A stretch of DNA of 59,292 nucleotides. Source: Prevotella sp. (GTDB lineage: Bacteria > Bacteroidota > Bacteroidia > Bacteroidales > Bacteroidaceae). The notes under the pieces were generated by a model. It was not told the origin of the DNA. It did no database searches and saw only the letters and a list, made by a program, of their open reading frames with translations. Position numbers and translations under genes: made by a program. Numbering within the stretch: position 1 is the stretch's first letter; every line of letters starts with the position of its first letter. Positions 51,087 to 59,292 of this stretch are shown one piece after another. Location: assembly GCA_022773395.1 (NCBI GenBank), contig JALFBL010000066.1, positions 1 to 59,292 on the forward strand, written 5' to 3'.

Positions 51087-54000
51087 CTATTTTACAGTCA
51101 ATGTTACAGAAGCAGCTCTTGCCGAATATTCGGGCGAATATGCACACTGCACCGTGCACAGTCCTGTTTGATATGTTCCAGCACGGTCTGTATAATATTC
51201 GGTTTCTACGACATGCTTTCCTTTGGGCAGTCTGTCGAAATAATAATTCGTGGTATAATCTTTTGGTGAGCAGTAGTAGCCCCAAAGGTAGCCGCTCAGC
51301 GGACTGACAGGCTCAAGGCAGGCGGCCCGCTTGTCAACCAACTGTACGAAGTCGTAGTCCCTGTCGGCCTGAATGGTGAGCCTTACCTTTATTTTGTCGC
51401 CCACTTTCAGTTGGGTCAGCCATGCGGCATCTGCCTTTTCGTTGCGGTTGGCCGGCAATATTTCTCGGGTCACCGCCAATCCTGCAGAATGGTTGGTCAC
51501 CTCGGCCGTGTTCTGCATGAACTGTGCATATATAGTTCCCCACGACGTGCCTTCGGAAGTTTTTTCGGCAGTGAGAGCCTTGAGTCCAACTTTATTGGAG
51601 GACAAGTTGCCGTCCACGTTCAGCGATGTTTTTACATATCCGATCCCTGCCGTGGCCTGTGGCATGCCCAATCTGTTTCCGTCTATGGCAAGTTTTGTCT
51701 GTTCTTGATGGGTCAGCAGGTGGGCTCTTCCGTTGAGGAAAGCATATACGGCGTTTACGCTATTGATGGGCGTGTCCCAACTTTGAGTACGCTTTTCCTG
51801 CAGCAGCCACCGCTGCATCTCTATGACCGTGAGGTCGCTTTGTGGAAGAATTTCTTTCAATGCCTCAATTGCCACCACTTGGATGGGAATGCGGTAGTCG
51901 TACCAAGAGTAACCGGCACGGGGCGTGTCGTAATAGCGTCCCATTTCCTCTGTGAACACGGTGTACTCTTTCAAACTCTGCGCATACTGTTTCGCCTTGG
52001 ACGCTTGTCCGTTTTTATGGAAAATGGTTGCCATCATGGCCTTGTCATACAACGACTGCGACTTCTTTTGCTTTTCGAGATAGTTCATTAAGAAATCGGC
52101 CGCCCCTTTCTCTTTCGCATTCAGCGTGCGACCGGAAATAGCGTTGAGATATATCCATTGCAAGGCATGGTTGTGGTGAATGTAAATCTTGCGGCCTTTT
52201 TTCAAATCGGCTTTCATTTGTTTCACTTCCTCTATGACAATCTTGCTCAAATATTGGTTCGCCCGAGAAAGCATGTCCGTTGTGCGTGGGTCGTTGCCTG
52301 TCAGGAGATTCAGGCGGGTGAGAAACTCCATGACTTCGGCAGTCATGCCTGGTGAACCTTTCATGCCTTTCCACCATGAGAACGAACCGTTGCTGTTCTG
52401 CAATTTGGCCATTCCCAGCAAAATGCTGGTTTGTTTGCTGACAAGCGTGTTCTCGTCAAAGAAATTGGCCAATGCCTTTTTCAGGTCACTTTCGTTTTCG
52501 GCCTCCATGATCCAAGGTGTTTCCTCCAAGACAAGATTCTTCAAATCCTGGTTTTTCTGCAAATGGCTCATCAGCGAGGCCTCGTTGCCTTTTTCCATTT
52601 GCCACAGCTTGAATACGTCCTTGATGTTGTCCGACTGTTTGAGCAGATAGGCACCGATGCTATTGGCATAATAAGCTGCTGCCAGGCTGATGGCATTCTC
52701 TTCATTGGCATTTCCCACAAACGGCAACGCTTGAACCATGAGCCATGCTGGGTTGTTGGTGTATTCCACCGTCAGTTTTCTTTGTTTGGCTGTGTTTGGG
52801 AACAGTTTGGTTAAATCCACCGTTTTTATTCCCGGTTCATGTTGTGTGAACGGCAGCGTGTTTGTAATCAACTCACTGTTAGGCAATATGGGCAAATAAT
52901 GCTGCTCTCCATCACTGAAGCCATTGGCCGATGCCATGATTTTGCAAACCAGCAGGTTGTATGCTCCGTCGGGCATGCAGTTGAAAGCCACATTTCCCGT
53001 TTCATTGGCTGCCACGGCAAATTCTTTGCTTTGCGTAGAAACCACCTCTTCTGTTTCCGGGTCAATCAGTTGAAGTGTTGCCGTACCGGCCAAGTCTGTC
53101 TCGGAGGCATTGAATATCCTCGTTGATATGATAGCCCGGTCGCCCATCCGTACAAATCTCGGCATGTTTGGCTGTACCATGATTTCTTTTTTTGCAACAG
53201 TCGTCCCGTCAATGAACCCATAGTTCATGTCCTTGTCGTGCGCAAAGCCTTTGAATTGCCAGGTGGTGACACTCTCCGGCAGTGTGAACCGCAGAATTGC
53301 ATTGCCTTTCTCGTCTGTCGTCAAATCGGGATAGTAGAAGGCGGTCTCATTCAAATTCTCACGAAGTTGTATCTCCGTTTTCTGGGATGATGGCTGGTTT
53401 TCTGTATTTGCATCGGCAACGGTTCCTGTCTCTTCCTGTTTCTGGTAAGTGCTGCCTGCGGATTTCTTTGCGATTCCATACACCGTCTCGTCCAATGCGA
53501 ATTTCTCTTTTGCCATCATCATCATCGGCATGGCCTCCACCATTCCTCTGTTCCGGTGGCGGCCATATCCATAATTGTATCCGTAGAGCGACAAGACCGT
53601 GTTGTCGAAATGGGAGAATGTCAAGTCGCTGACACTCAAATGCCGGTATGTTCCATTGCCATAAAAATTAAGACTTGGAATTGACGGATGGCTCCATTCC
53701 GTATAGGGGAGTTGCTGATAAATGCCTGTACTGAATCCCCACCAGTGCTTTTTCAGTTGGTCGAGGCTTTTGTCATACATCGTTGCCAGCAATTGGGCGG
53801 CAGCGGGTTGCCCGTCGGGAGTCTGCACGTTCAGTGTCCATTCTTCCTTTTGTCCCGGTGTCAGTCGGTCGCGGAATGTCACCCATTTCATCTTCAAGTT
53901 CTTATTGGGCAACTTTCTGCTGATGGTAGTCTGGTGTGTGTAGCAAATGCCGTTTTTCACCCATGCGTATGTGAGCAGCACACCGCTTCCGTATTCCTCT

Positions 54001-56735
54001 TTGTAAGTGAACCTGCGCGTTTGTATGGCATTGCTCAAATCCAGTATTCCGCTTTCCAGAAGGCGGTTTTCCGAAATCACCGTATATAATATATGTGTAT
54101 CGGCATCAGAGGAGCCAACCTGAACGAGTACGGGCGAACCGTTGCTCGGAAACTCTTTCTCAGTCTGGTAGAACCAATCGTGCGTCTCAATACACGGTTT
54201 TTTGTCCTGAATGGAGAATACCACAAATTCCACCTGTACCGTATCGCTGCCACAAATGGCCTTTATGGCGTGTCTGCCTGCTTCCAAGGCATTGCCGTTG
54301 ATGTTTATCATCTGGTTGGCCTTTGTCTCGGGTTGGGATTTGCCGTCGATAGTATAATTTACACGACCGTCGATTTCCTGTCCTGCGGCGTTTTTCAGGA
54401 CAAAAGAGAAATTCTTCAGTTTGTCTTTTTCGCTTAGTTCCACGATGTCGCAAACAAAGGTAGTGGGTTTGCTTCCCAGAGGAATGCCCATACTCCCCTC
54501 GTGCGTTTCACCGCCTTGGTCGGTTACTTTGGCATGGATGTCGAACGAATAGAATCTTGTGATGCGGTTGTATTCGTCCTTGGTGATATTGTCCTCGTCG
54601 CTGTCCCATTCCGGCAGATCCATTGCTACCTGAATCTTGAATTCTCCTTTCTCATCGGTTGTTGCCTCATTTTCTGCAAGCAGGGCTTGTGGATGGGACG
54701 ATCTGTACCAATGATACCACTGTACCTGCCGGCGGTTGACCGAATATGCCACCTTTGCCCCTTGTACGGGCATGCCGGTATAACTTTTGGCCCTTCCAAC
54801 AACGGTTATGGTATCACCATTTTGGTATTTTTCTTTCACCGGGTCGAATTCGATCAAGAAAGTGGGGCGTTTGTATTCTTCCACTTGAACGGAAGCATTG
54901 GCAGATATGGTTTCGCACTGCAGCATGAATGTTCCTGTGAGTCCCGATGCCGGCAAGGGAAAATCCGCGGAGGCCGTGCCATATTCATCGGTAACAATTT
55001 GCATTTCTTTGATGGTTTTGTAATTGGCGTCCCTCAGTTTTAATGTCAACGTTTTACCTTTCAGAGCCTTTGTTTCCCATCGGTCTTTATTGGCAAATGC
55101 AAGGATTGTGGCATGGACGGTTTGCCCGGGGCGATAGATGGAGCGGTCGGTATAGATGTTGCCTCTTTGGGTAACACCCGTATCTTTGTTGAAATCGAAC
55201 GAGTTCCATCCATGGTTTGTGCGCAGGAAACACCGGTCATTGTCGGTATAAGGATATATCGTTTTGTAATAAAACTTTTCGTTTTCCCGCTTGTCTGTCA
55301 CCTCGCCCTTTGCATCGCATGTAAGCGTGTAGTTATGGGATGGGCGTTTGTAGTCATCGCTTTCTTTTATGTTTATTTTTGCTCCTGCAACAGGCTGCCC
55401 CGTTGTGCTGTTCACCACCACATACCGGGTGGCATTGCCGGGAAGAGCTTGTGAAACAAGATGCAAATCGCTGATATACAAAAGTCTGCGTTTGGGAGTG
55501 GGGTTGTTCCTTTCTGTGATGATCTCCACGAGATATGCACCCAAGGGAAGTCCTCCTACCGTTATGCTATCGTTAGTCTTTTCATAGTCTTTTAGGTGTG
55601 AGTAGTCGCGTTTATACTCTTTTGTCGTTCCTGAAAGCATCTTTTTCTTCACTTCGGCAAACGTTTTTTCGTCATTGATGTCGATGGGATTGTCGCCTGT
55701 GATGTTCACTTTTGATATTCTCATGGTAAGTCTCCCCACATTGCGTATTGATTTCAGCTTCACCACAAAATCTTCATCTTTGCGCATCACGCTCTTTTCT
55801 ATTTCAGCATAAAAAGCGGGCTGTGCCATTGCTGCCCTGGCATTGCGCAATACGTTCATCCTTTTCCACGTTCCCCATTTGGCTAAGGCCTGTTCCAGAA
55901 AATCCACCTTTTGGTCGTCTGTCGCATCGGGACATTTCGACAGGAAGTCGTATCTCTCGATAGCTGCTTCGCCGCACATCTCCAAATCCTTGTACTCCTC
56001 TATCAGAGAGTCTAATGCCACAAGATAGGGATTGAGCGTTTTCTTCTCACTCGCGGCAGAAATGCCAAGACTTTTCCTGTTGTCTGTATACATTCTGTAA
56101 GCCCGGTTTTGGCTCGACAGCATTCTCAATGCCGTCAGCAATGTTGCAGGCCGGTTGCCCACGGAATGGTAATAATCATGCAAAGTTTTGAAATCACCGG
56201 CTTGGTATCCCAATACGCTCAACAGGTCGTTGTCGAAAAACCTGCTGTCCACTCCTGTTTCAACCAGCGGCGAGAACTCGCCTGCCTTGTGGAAGGCAAG
56301 TATTTTGGGATTGCTCAAAGACTTCTTGAAGAACACTTTGCTTTGGGGTTGACGGTCTGTCCGGTCGTTGTCTCCGATGTATTGGTTTTCATAGATTTTG
56401 CCCAATATGTTATTGTAAACCGCTGCCAATGCAGGATTTTTCCTTTCTGTCTGTACGGCTTGTGCCTCCAACCTCGTCAATGCCGGTTTCAAAGAGTCTG
56501 GCGCAACGGTCACCATGAGTTGGGAATGCATCAGTTGCGCTTTCAGCAAATGCCCATATTGTTGCTCTTTCGTTGCTTTCTTTACGATTTTTTCCAATTC
56601 GGTCATGGCTGTCTTGGGAAGATCGGCATCTGCAGCCTTCTCCACTTGTTTCCACATGGTCGAATAGTCCTGTCCGAACATTGAAATGGGAATCATCATG
56701 CCAATGATTAACAATGAATGAATAAATTTTCTCAT
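51087..56735 (-). CDS. Bacterial alpha-2-macroglobulin-family protein, thioester lost
   Basis: The 1882-residue exported protein has signal peptide IHSLLIIGMMIPISMFGQ and an N-terminal helical part. MG-type domains follow (for example YVVVNSTTGQPVAGAKINIK, NIYTDRSIYRPGQTVHATIL), then the A2M core (FYYPDLTTDEKGNAILRFTL, SVTTWQFKGFAHDKDMNYG) and a late helical domain. The thioester site (CxEQ) would be in the stretch LPFVGNANEENAISLAAAYY, which has no Cys-Glu-Gln, so covalent trapping is not expected. It has a plain signal peptide and no lipobox. The ATG at 56735 is supported by the signal peptide and the promoter. It is the first gene of the operon; no PBP1C partner is nearby. Confidence 0.9.
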   Translation of the reverse strand: MRKFIHSLLIIGMMIPISMFGQDYSTMWKQVEKAADADLPKTAMTELEKIVKKATKEQQYGHLLKAQLMHSQLMVTVAPDSLKPALTRLEAQAVQTERKNPALAAVYNNILGKIYENQYIGDNDRTDRQPQSKVFFKKSLSNPKILAFHKAGEFSPLVETGVDSRFFDNDLLSVLGYQAGDFKTLHDYYHSVGNRPATLLTALRMLSSQNRAYRMYTDNRKSLGISAASEKKTLNPYLVALDSLIEEYKDLEMCGEAAIERYDFLSKCPDATDDQKVDFLEQALAKWGTWKRMNVLRNARAAMAQPAFYAEIEKSVMRKDEDFVVKLKSIRNVGRLTMRISKVNITGDNPIDINDEKTFAEVKKKMLSGTTKEYKRDYSHLKDYEKTNDSITVGGLPLGAYLVEIITERNNPTPKRRLLYISDLHLVSQALPGNATRYVVVNSTTGQPVAGAKINIKESDDYKRPSHNYTLTCDAKGEVTDKRENEKFYYKTIYPYTDNDRCFLRTNHGWNSFDFNKDTGVTQRGNIYTDRSIYRPGQTVHATILAFANKDRWETKALKGKTLTLKLRDANYKTIKEMQIVTDEYGTASADFPLPASGLTGTFMLQCETISANASVQVEEYKRPTFLIEFDPVKEKYQNGDTITVVGRAKSYTGMPVQGAKVAYSVNRRQVQWYHWYRSSHPQALLAENEATTDEKGEFKIQVAMDLPEWDSDEDNITKDEYNRITRFYSFDIHAKVTDQGGETHEGSMGIPLGSKPTTFVCDIVELSEKDKLKNFSFVLKNAAGQEIDGRVNYTIDGKSQPETKANQMININGNALEAGRHAIKAICGSDTVQVEFVVFSIQDKKPCIETHDWFYQTEKEFPSNGSPVLVQVGSSDADTHILYTVISENRLLESGILDLSNAIQTRRFTYKEEYGSGVLLTYAWVKNGICYTHQTTISRKLPNKNLKMKWVTFRDRLTPGQKEEWTLNVQTPDGQPAAAQLLATMYDKSLDQLKKHWWGFSTGIYQQLPYTEWSHPSIPSLNFYGNGTYRHLSVSDLTFSHFDNTVLSLYGYNYGYGRHRNRGMVEAMPMMMMAKEKFALDETVYGIAKKSAGSTYQKQEETGTVADANTENQPSSQKTEIQLRENLNETAFYYPDLTTDEKGNAILRFTLPESVTTWQFKGFAHDKDMNYGFIDGTTVAKKEIMVQPNMPRFVRMGDRAIISTRIFNASETDLAGTATLQLIDPETEEVVSTQSKEFAVAANETGNVAFNCMPDGAYNLLVCKIMASANGFSDGEQHYLPILPNSELITNTLPFTQHEPGIKTVDLTKLFPNTAKQRKLTVEYTNNPAWLMVQALPFVGNANEENAISLAAAYYANSIGAYLLKQSDNIKDVFKLWQMEKGNEASLMSHLQKNQDLKNLVLEETPWIMEAENESDLKKALANFFDENTLVSKQTSILLGMAKLQNSNGSFSWWKGMKGSPGMTAEVMEFLTRLNLLTGNDPRTTDMLSRANQYLSKIVIEEVKQMKADLKKGRKIYIHHNHALQWIYLNAISGRTLNAKEKGAADFLMNYLEKQKKSQSLYDKAMMATIFHKNGQASKAKQYAQSLKEYTVFTEEMGRYYDTPRAGYSWYDYRIPIQVVAIEALKEILPQSDLTVIEMQRWLLQEKRTQSWDTPINSVNAVYAFLNGRAHLLTHQEQTKLAIDGNRLGMPQATAGIGYVKTSLNVDGNLSSNKVGLKALTAEKTSEGTSWGTIYAQFMQNTAEVTNHSAGLAVTREILPANRNEKADAAWLTQLKVGDKIKVRLTIQADRDYDFVQLVDKRAACLEPVSPLSGYLWGYYCSPKDYTTNYYFDRLPKGKHVVETEYYTDRAGTYQTGLCTVQCAYSPEYSARAASVTLTVK

Positions 56736-56763
56736 CTTGTATAGTTTTATATAAGAGATAATG

Positions 56764-56794
56764 CAAAAGTAGGAAAAATCCTGCACATTCCAAA
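56764..56794 (-). promoter_or_regulatory. Promoter of the macroglobulin operon
   Basis: On the minus strand TTTG (56794-56791), exactly 19 bases, and TACTTTTG (56771-56764) give a full consensus match, about 30 bases before the chosen start codon. Confidence 0.8.
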
Positions 56795-57038
56795 ACGAAA
56801 AATCCTTTATTTACGTTAAGATTCGTCTTTGCGTGCCTTCTGCATAAAGAGTAAGAAGGGATGAAGGGGCAGAATTTGGCAATGGTAAAGAAAATGTGAA
56901 TTTTTCCATTCAAAATGAGAGTCTTATCGAAATATTTTCGTAATATTGCATCTGATGTGCGTTTCAAAACCTTCAAACGGATGGAAAGCGGACAGGATTT
57001 GACTGAAAAAAGTGATAACTTTAAAAAAATAGAACAGA

Positions 57039-57497
57039 ATGAAAGTTGGAGACAAGGTGCCTTCCATATTGGGGTGCGACGAGAATGGAAATGAAATCAA
57101 ACTGAGTGATTTCGCCGGCAAGAAATTGGTATTGTATTTTTATCCGAAAGACAGCACAAGCGGTTGTACGGCAGAGGCTTGCAGTTTTCGCGACAACTAC
57201 GGTGCCTTGAAAGAAAAGGGCTATGCCGTGGTGGGAGTGAGCGTGCAGGACGAGAAGTCGCACAAGAAGTTCATTGAGAAATACGAGTTGCCTTTCCCGC
57301 TGATTGCCGACACGGAGAACAAATTGGTGGAACAGTTCGGCGTGTGGGGCGAGAAGAGCATGTACGGAAGAAAATACTTCGGAACATTCCGAACCACCTT
57401 TATTATTAATGAGGAAGGTGTTGTGGAAAAGGTATTCCTGCCCAAGGAAATCAAAACCAAGACCCATGCGGAGGACGTGCTGAAAATGGAACGATAA
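57039..57497 (+). CDS. bcp: Thioredoxin-dependent thiol peroxidase (Bcp/PrxQ)
   Basis: This 152-residue peroxiredoxin reduces hydroperoxides with thioredoxin. It has the Bcp motif YPKDSTSGCTAEACSFRD, with the peroxidatic cysteine in SGCT and the resolving cysteine five residues later. It also has GVSVQDEKSHKKFIEKYELP and GRKYFGTFRTTFIINEEGVV. It is the last ordinary chromosomal gene before the accessory edge. Confidence 0.95.
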   Translation: MKVGDKVPSILGCDENGNEIKLSDFAGKKLVLYFYPKDSTSGCTAEACSFRDNYGALKEKGYAVVGVSVQDEKSHKKFIEKYELPFPLIADTENKLVEQFGVWGEKSMYGRKYFGTFRTTFIINEEGVVEKVFLPKEIKTKTHAEDVLKMER

Positions 57498-57765
57498 GAC
57501 AAAGAATGGCTTCTGAAAATGAAAAATCACCGTCTTATGCGACAAAAATCGCCTTATTGTGAACTGGGTAAATTCAAATTGCTTTGATAAGGAACTGATG
57601 CGCCTCATTATTGCATTATAATATTTTGATTTTGTTGCGTTTTTTCGCTTTTCATGTTTTGAGTATTGGATAGGTGTGTTGGTTGTAATAATTAACACAC
57701 TCTCAAAAAAAACATTATCTTTACAAATAATTAATCCTATTCTTGTTACTCATTTTTTTAATGCA
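57498..57765. other. A+T-rich spacer
   Basis: I see no gene. The sequence is visibly richer in A and T than the housekeeping genes. It ends with a -7-like box (TATCTTTA, about 57716-57723) ahead of the decayed lipoprotein gene. Confidence 0.4.
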
Positions 57766-57967
57766 ATGCGTATGAAAACTAAAATGATTTTATTTACTGT
57801 AATTGTAATTGCCCTATGCATGATAGAAATTACAGGGTACGACAAAGATGAAAAATGATAAGATTTCTTATTCAGGCACAATCGTACCATTAGGTTCTGA
57901 AAATAATTGTTTTGATATTATTAGAATCGATGATACACTGCAAGGCGGATTACAACAGGAACTTTAA
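57766..57967 (+). pseudogene. Decayed lipoprotein gene
   Basis: The first frame reads MRMKTKMILFTVIVIALCM, then IEITGYDKDEK and stops at 57858. This is a lipoprotein signal in which the expected lipobox cysteine (ITGC) is tyrosine. The next frame continues NDKISYSGTIVPLGSENNCF and DIIRIDDTLQGGLQQ to 57967, which looks like the body of the same protein. A tract of five A at 57851-57855 would restore the frame if it had four. A third frame after about 57958 (GTLMPVNACEQKLITD) may be a further piece. So at least one, probably two, frameshifts plus a lost lipid anchor. Confidence 0.6.
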
Positions 57968-58092
57968 TGCCGGTAAATGCCTGCGAACAGAAATTGATAA
58001 CCGACTGATTATCAATTGATAATATTTTCGGATTTCGTTTTTTTCTATTGTGGATTATCCGTTTTTTGATTGTTTCTGTACCATATTTGTAA

Positions 58093-58263
58093 CTCGTCAT
58101 CACCGAACATCTGCCCAAGATCACCCTGAGCAACAACTCAATGTTGAACTGGCTGGACTATCTGGGCACCGACCTCAATCCATGGGATAAGGAGTATCTG
58201 TTGAAGACCTTGGAGCGAAATGCTCCTTATTACATGGAGGGAGAGCAGGATAAGGATGGGTAA
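58093..58263 (+). pseudogene. Orphan C-terminal coding fragment
   Basis: An open frame of 56 codons without a proper start reads TEHLPKITLSNNSMLNWLDY, LGTDLNPWDKEYLLKTLERN, then APYYMEGEQDKDG and stop. The composition (LNPWDKEYLLKTLERN) looks like real protein. A stop codon lies just upstream and the first in-frame ATG is at 58141, so it is more likely the tail of a lost gene than an intact 40-residue protein. I do not recognise the family. Confidence 0.4.
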
Positions 58264-58345
58264 AACAAAAATAATCATATCCTATGACAGGTTTTGGCAG
58301 AAATAAGCATTAACTTTGCACACGGAAACATAAAAATCGAAAAAT

Positions 58346-58801
58346 ATGAAGTTAGCAGAAGCGTTGAGCCTTAGAGCCGAACTGAAAAGTAAAATCAACT
58401 TGCTCAAGGATCGCATCAAGGAGAGCGCGAAGATACAGGAGGGCGACGAGCCGGTTGATGATGTCGGTGAGCTTCACAAGGAACTTGACGACTGTCTCAA
58501 TCAGTTTGAGAATTTGATTTACCGCATCAACATGACCAACGTACAAGCCGCTGTTGACGGTGAGTCGCTGACACGGCTGATCGCCCGTCGTGATGTCCTT
58601 TCCAAGCGTGTGTCCATTATGAGTGATGTCGTCAATGATGTCGCCTCCAACGATACGCGCTATGGCAAGAATGAGATACGGTATGTCCGCACGGTGGATG
58701 TCAAGGAACTCCACAAGGAGGTGGACAAATACTCCAGGCAACTCCGGGAACTTGACTTGAAAATCCAGGGACTCAACTGGACGGTAGAGTTGGTTGAATA
58801 A
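58346..58801 (+). CDS. DIP1984-family protein
   Basis: The 151-residue product is almost entirely helical and heptad-like. It matches the DIP1984 family pattern: MKLAEALSLRAELKSKINLL at the start, then LIYRINMTNVQAAVDGESLT, LIARRDVLSKRVSIMSDVV, NEIRYVRTVDVKELHKEVD and LDLKIQGLNWTVELVE at the end. Members occur sporadically, often on accessory DNA, and their function is not settled. A -7 box (TAACTTTG, 58311-58318) lies 27 bases upstream. Base composition is closer to the core genes than the A+T-rich DNA before it. Confidence 0.82.
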   Translation: MKLAEALSLRAELKSKINLLKDRIKESAKIQEGDEPVDDVGELHKELDDCLNQFENLIYRINMTNVQAAVDGESLTRLIARRDVLSKRVSIMSDVVNDVASNDTRYGKNEIRYVRTVDVKELHKEVDKYSRQLRELDLKIQGLNWTVELVE

Positions 58802-59118
58802 GTCATTAGACGGTAGTTTTCTGAGCACGATAGTGGCGGCAAGACAGACGACAGCACCCTAGGGGCTGAATATCCACCTTATGCACGGGTACGCACAGCG
58901 CATGGGGCACAGGGTACACGAGCATGCCTTTCATAAGTTGTAATAGAATATGGGGCGGCACAATTCATAGCGCACTACCATTTGCCGGCTATGAGCTACA
59001 GAAAACGAGGGTGGGAAGAGGGAAATCATGAGTTATGAGTTAGAGGTAAGTTGGAAATTATATGATGTGTTACAAAGGGTAGTGATATGAATAAAATCAT
59101 CACAAAAACATATTAACA
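58802..59118. other. Spacer of about 320 bases without a clear gene
   Basis: No frame has both a start codon and coding character. A start-less 40-codon frame (about 58826-58945; GGKTDDSTLGAEYPPYARVR) could be a relic, but I cannot support it. Confidence 0.35.
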
Positions 59119-59202
59119 ATGGAGTATTATAAGTTAAGAACAACCACTGAAAATGGTTCATCCCCGAATTGCGTTGGTTTTGTCATGCAATCCGAGCAGT
59201 AG
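59119..59202 (+). pseudogene. Possible 5' fragment of a gene cut by the IS element
   Basis: The ATG at 59119 starts a frame reading MEYYKLRTTTENG and then runs into sequence antisense to the transposase, ending at 59202. The first dozen residues resemble starts of some small immunity-type proteins. The likely reading is a gene interrupted by the insertion sequence. Weak evidence. Confidence 0.25.
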
Positions 59203-59292
59203 TAGATTGAAGTATTCGTGGTCTCTATAGCCATAGGCCCTGCGCTTCATGACCTTGATTTTATTGTTAATGCCTTCAAGGATGGCATTCGT
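59158..59292 (-). mobile_element. C-terminus of an ISL3-family transposase, running off the right edge
   Basis: The last 44 residues of a transposase are visible on the minus strand: TNAILEGINNKIKVMKRRAY, GYRDHEYFNLLLLGLH, then DKTNAIRG and stop at 59158. The 'N.xxEGxNNKIKxxKRRAYGYR' block with the following helix is the ISL3 (DDE_Tnp_ISL3) C-terminal signature. The IS end should lie within a few dozen bases left of 59158; I could not identify its terminal repeat. Confidence 0.8.

Noticed and set aside
1..59292. tRNA, rRNA, riboswitches and CRISPR arrays
   Set aside because: I read the spacers for T-loop-like GTTCRANNC with a matching acceptor stem, conserved riboswitch cores and regularly spaced repeats, and saw none. 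A covariance-model scan would settle this.

Overview
This window looks like chromosomal DNA from a Bacteroidales bacterium, most likely a Prevotella-type organism (Prevotellaceae). The evidence is BspA-like leucine-rich-repeat surface proteins, a GldH gliding lipoprotein, a PSP1/RicT protein with a basic tail, a NagB-like/PIG-L fusion, GH20 and GH2 enzymes of the Bacteroides type, and many Bacteroidetes promoters (TTTG, about 19 bases, TAnnTTTG). The genus is an inference. I see no rRNA, tRNA or CRISPR array.

Layout, left to right. (1) 1-8760, minus strand: a nucleotide-sugar/surface-glycan operon (MATE exporter, cytidylate-kinase-like protein, phosphoesterase, rmlB, O-acyltransferase, a sigma-region-4-like protein, fdtA, a PH-domain protein, a GNAT/FemAB acyltransferase, fdtB). 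It probably makes a dTDP-3-amino-3,6-dideoxyhexose and its N-acyl form. (2) 8760-13000: a decayed outer-membrane gene, a long non-coding stretch, the Mrp P-loop carrier, and an FMN/4Fe-4S membrane protein. (3) 13008-19610: a stand-alone IMP cyclohydrolase followed by mreB-mreC-mreD-PBP2-rodA. (4) 19702-24954: holB, ricT-like and gldH on the minus strand, divergent from a copper-type P-ATPase that lacks most of its nucleotide-binding domain. (5) 25472-29851: two paralogous cassettes, each made of promoter, 30-codon leader ORF, BspA-like LRR protein, 54-residue microprotein and hairpin terminator. (6) 29940-34108: menaquinone genes (hotdog thioesterase, menF, menD, menB). (7) 34163-36151: a minus-strand operon of a dockerin protein, a cohesin-like protein and a third 54-residue microprotein. 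(8) 36346-39979: housekeeping genes (ksgA, PAP2, fRMsr, frr, rsgA). (9) 40057-47385: an amino-sugar operon (NagB-like/PIG-L fusion, GH2, GH20). (10) 47386-48034: a repeat-rich spacer. (11) 48035-56735: a tight operon of alpha-2-macroglobulin, DUF1573, meaB and ispH. (12) 57039-59292: bcp, then an accessory edge with a decayed lipoprotein gene, an orphan fragment, a DIP1984 gene and the end of an ISL3-type transposase.

The best candidate for an undescribed system is the set of three cassettes in regions 5 and 7. Three secreted proteins with different front ends (LRR, EF-hand plus LRR, cohesin) share one C-terminal module. Each is followed by a microprotein of exactly 54 residues that ends in a conserved S/T-I-W-E-Y/F-M motif. 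The two LRR cassettes also share promoter, leader ORF and terminator. Nothing in the sequence gives the microproteins a function; maturation partner, anchoring factor, chaperone or signal peptide are all open.
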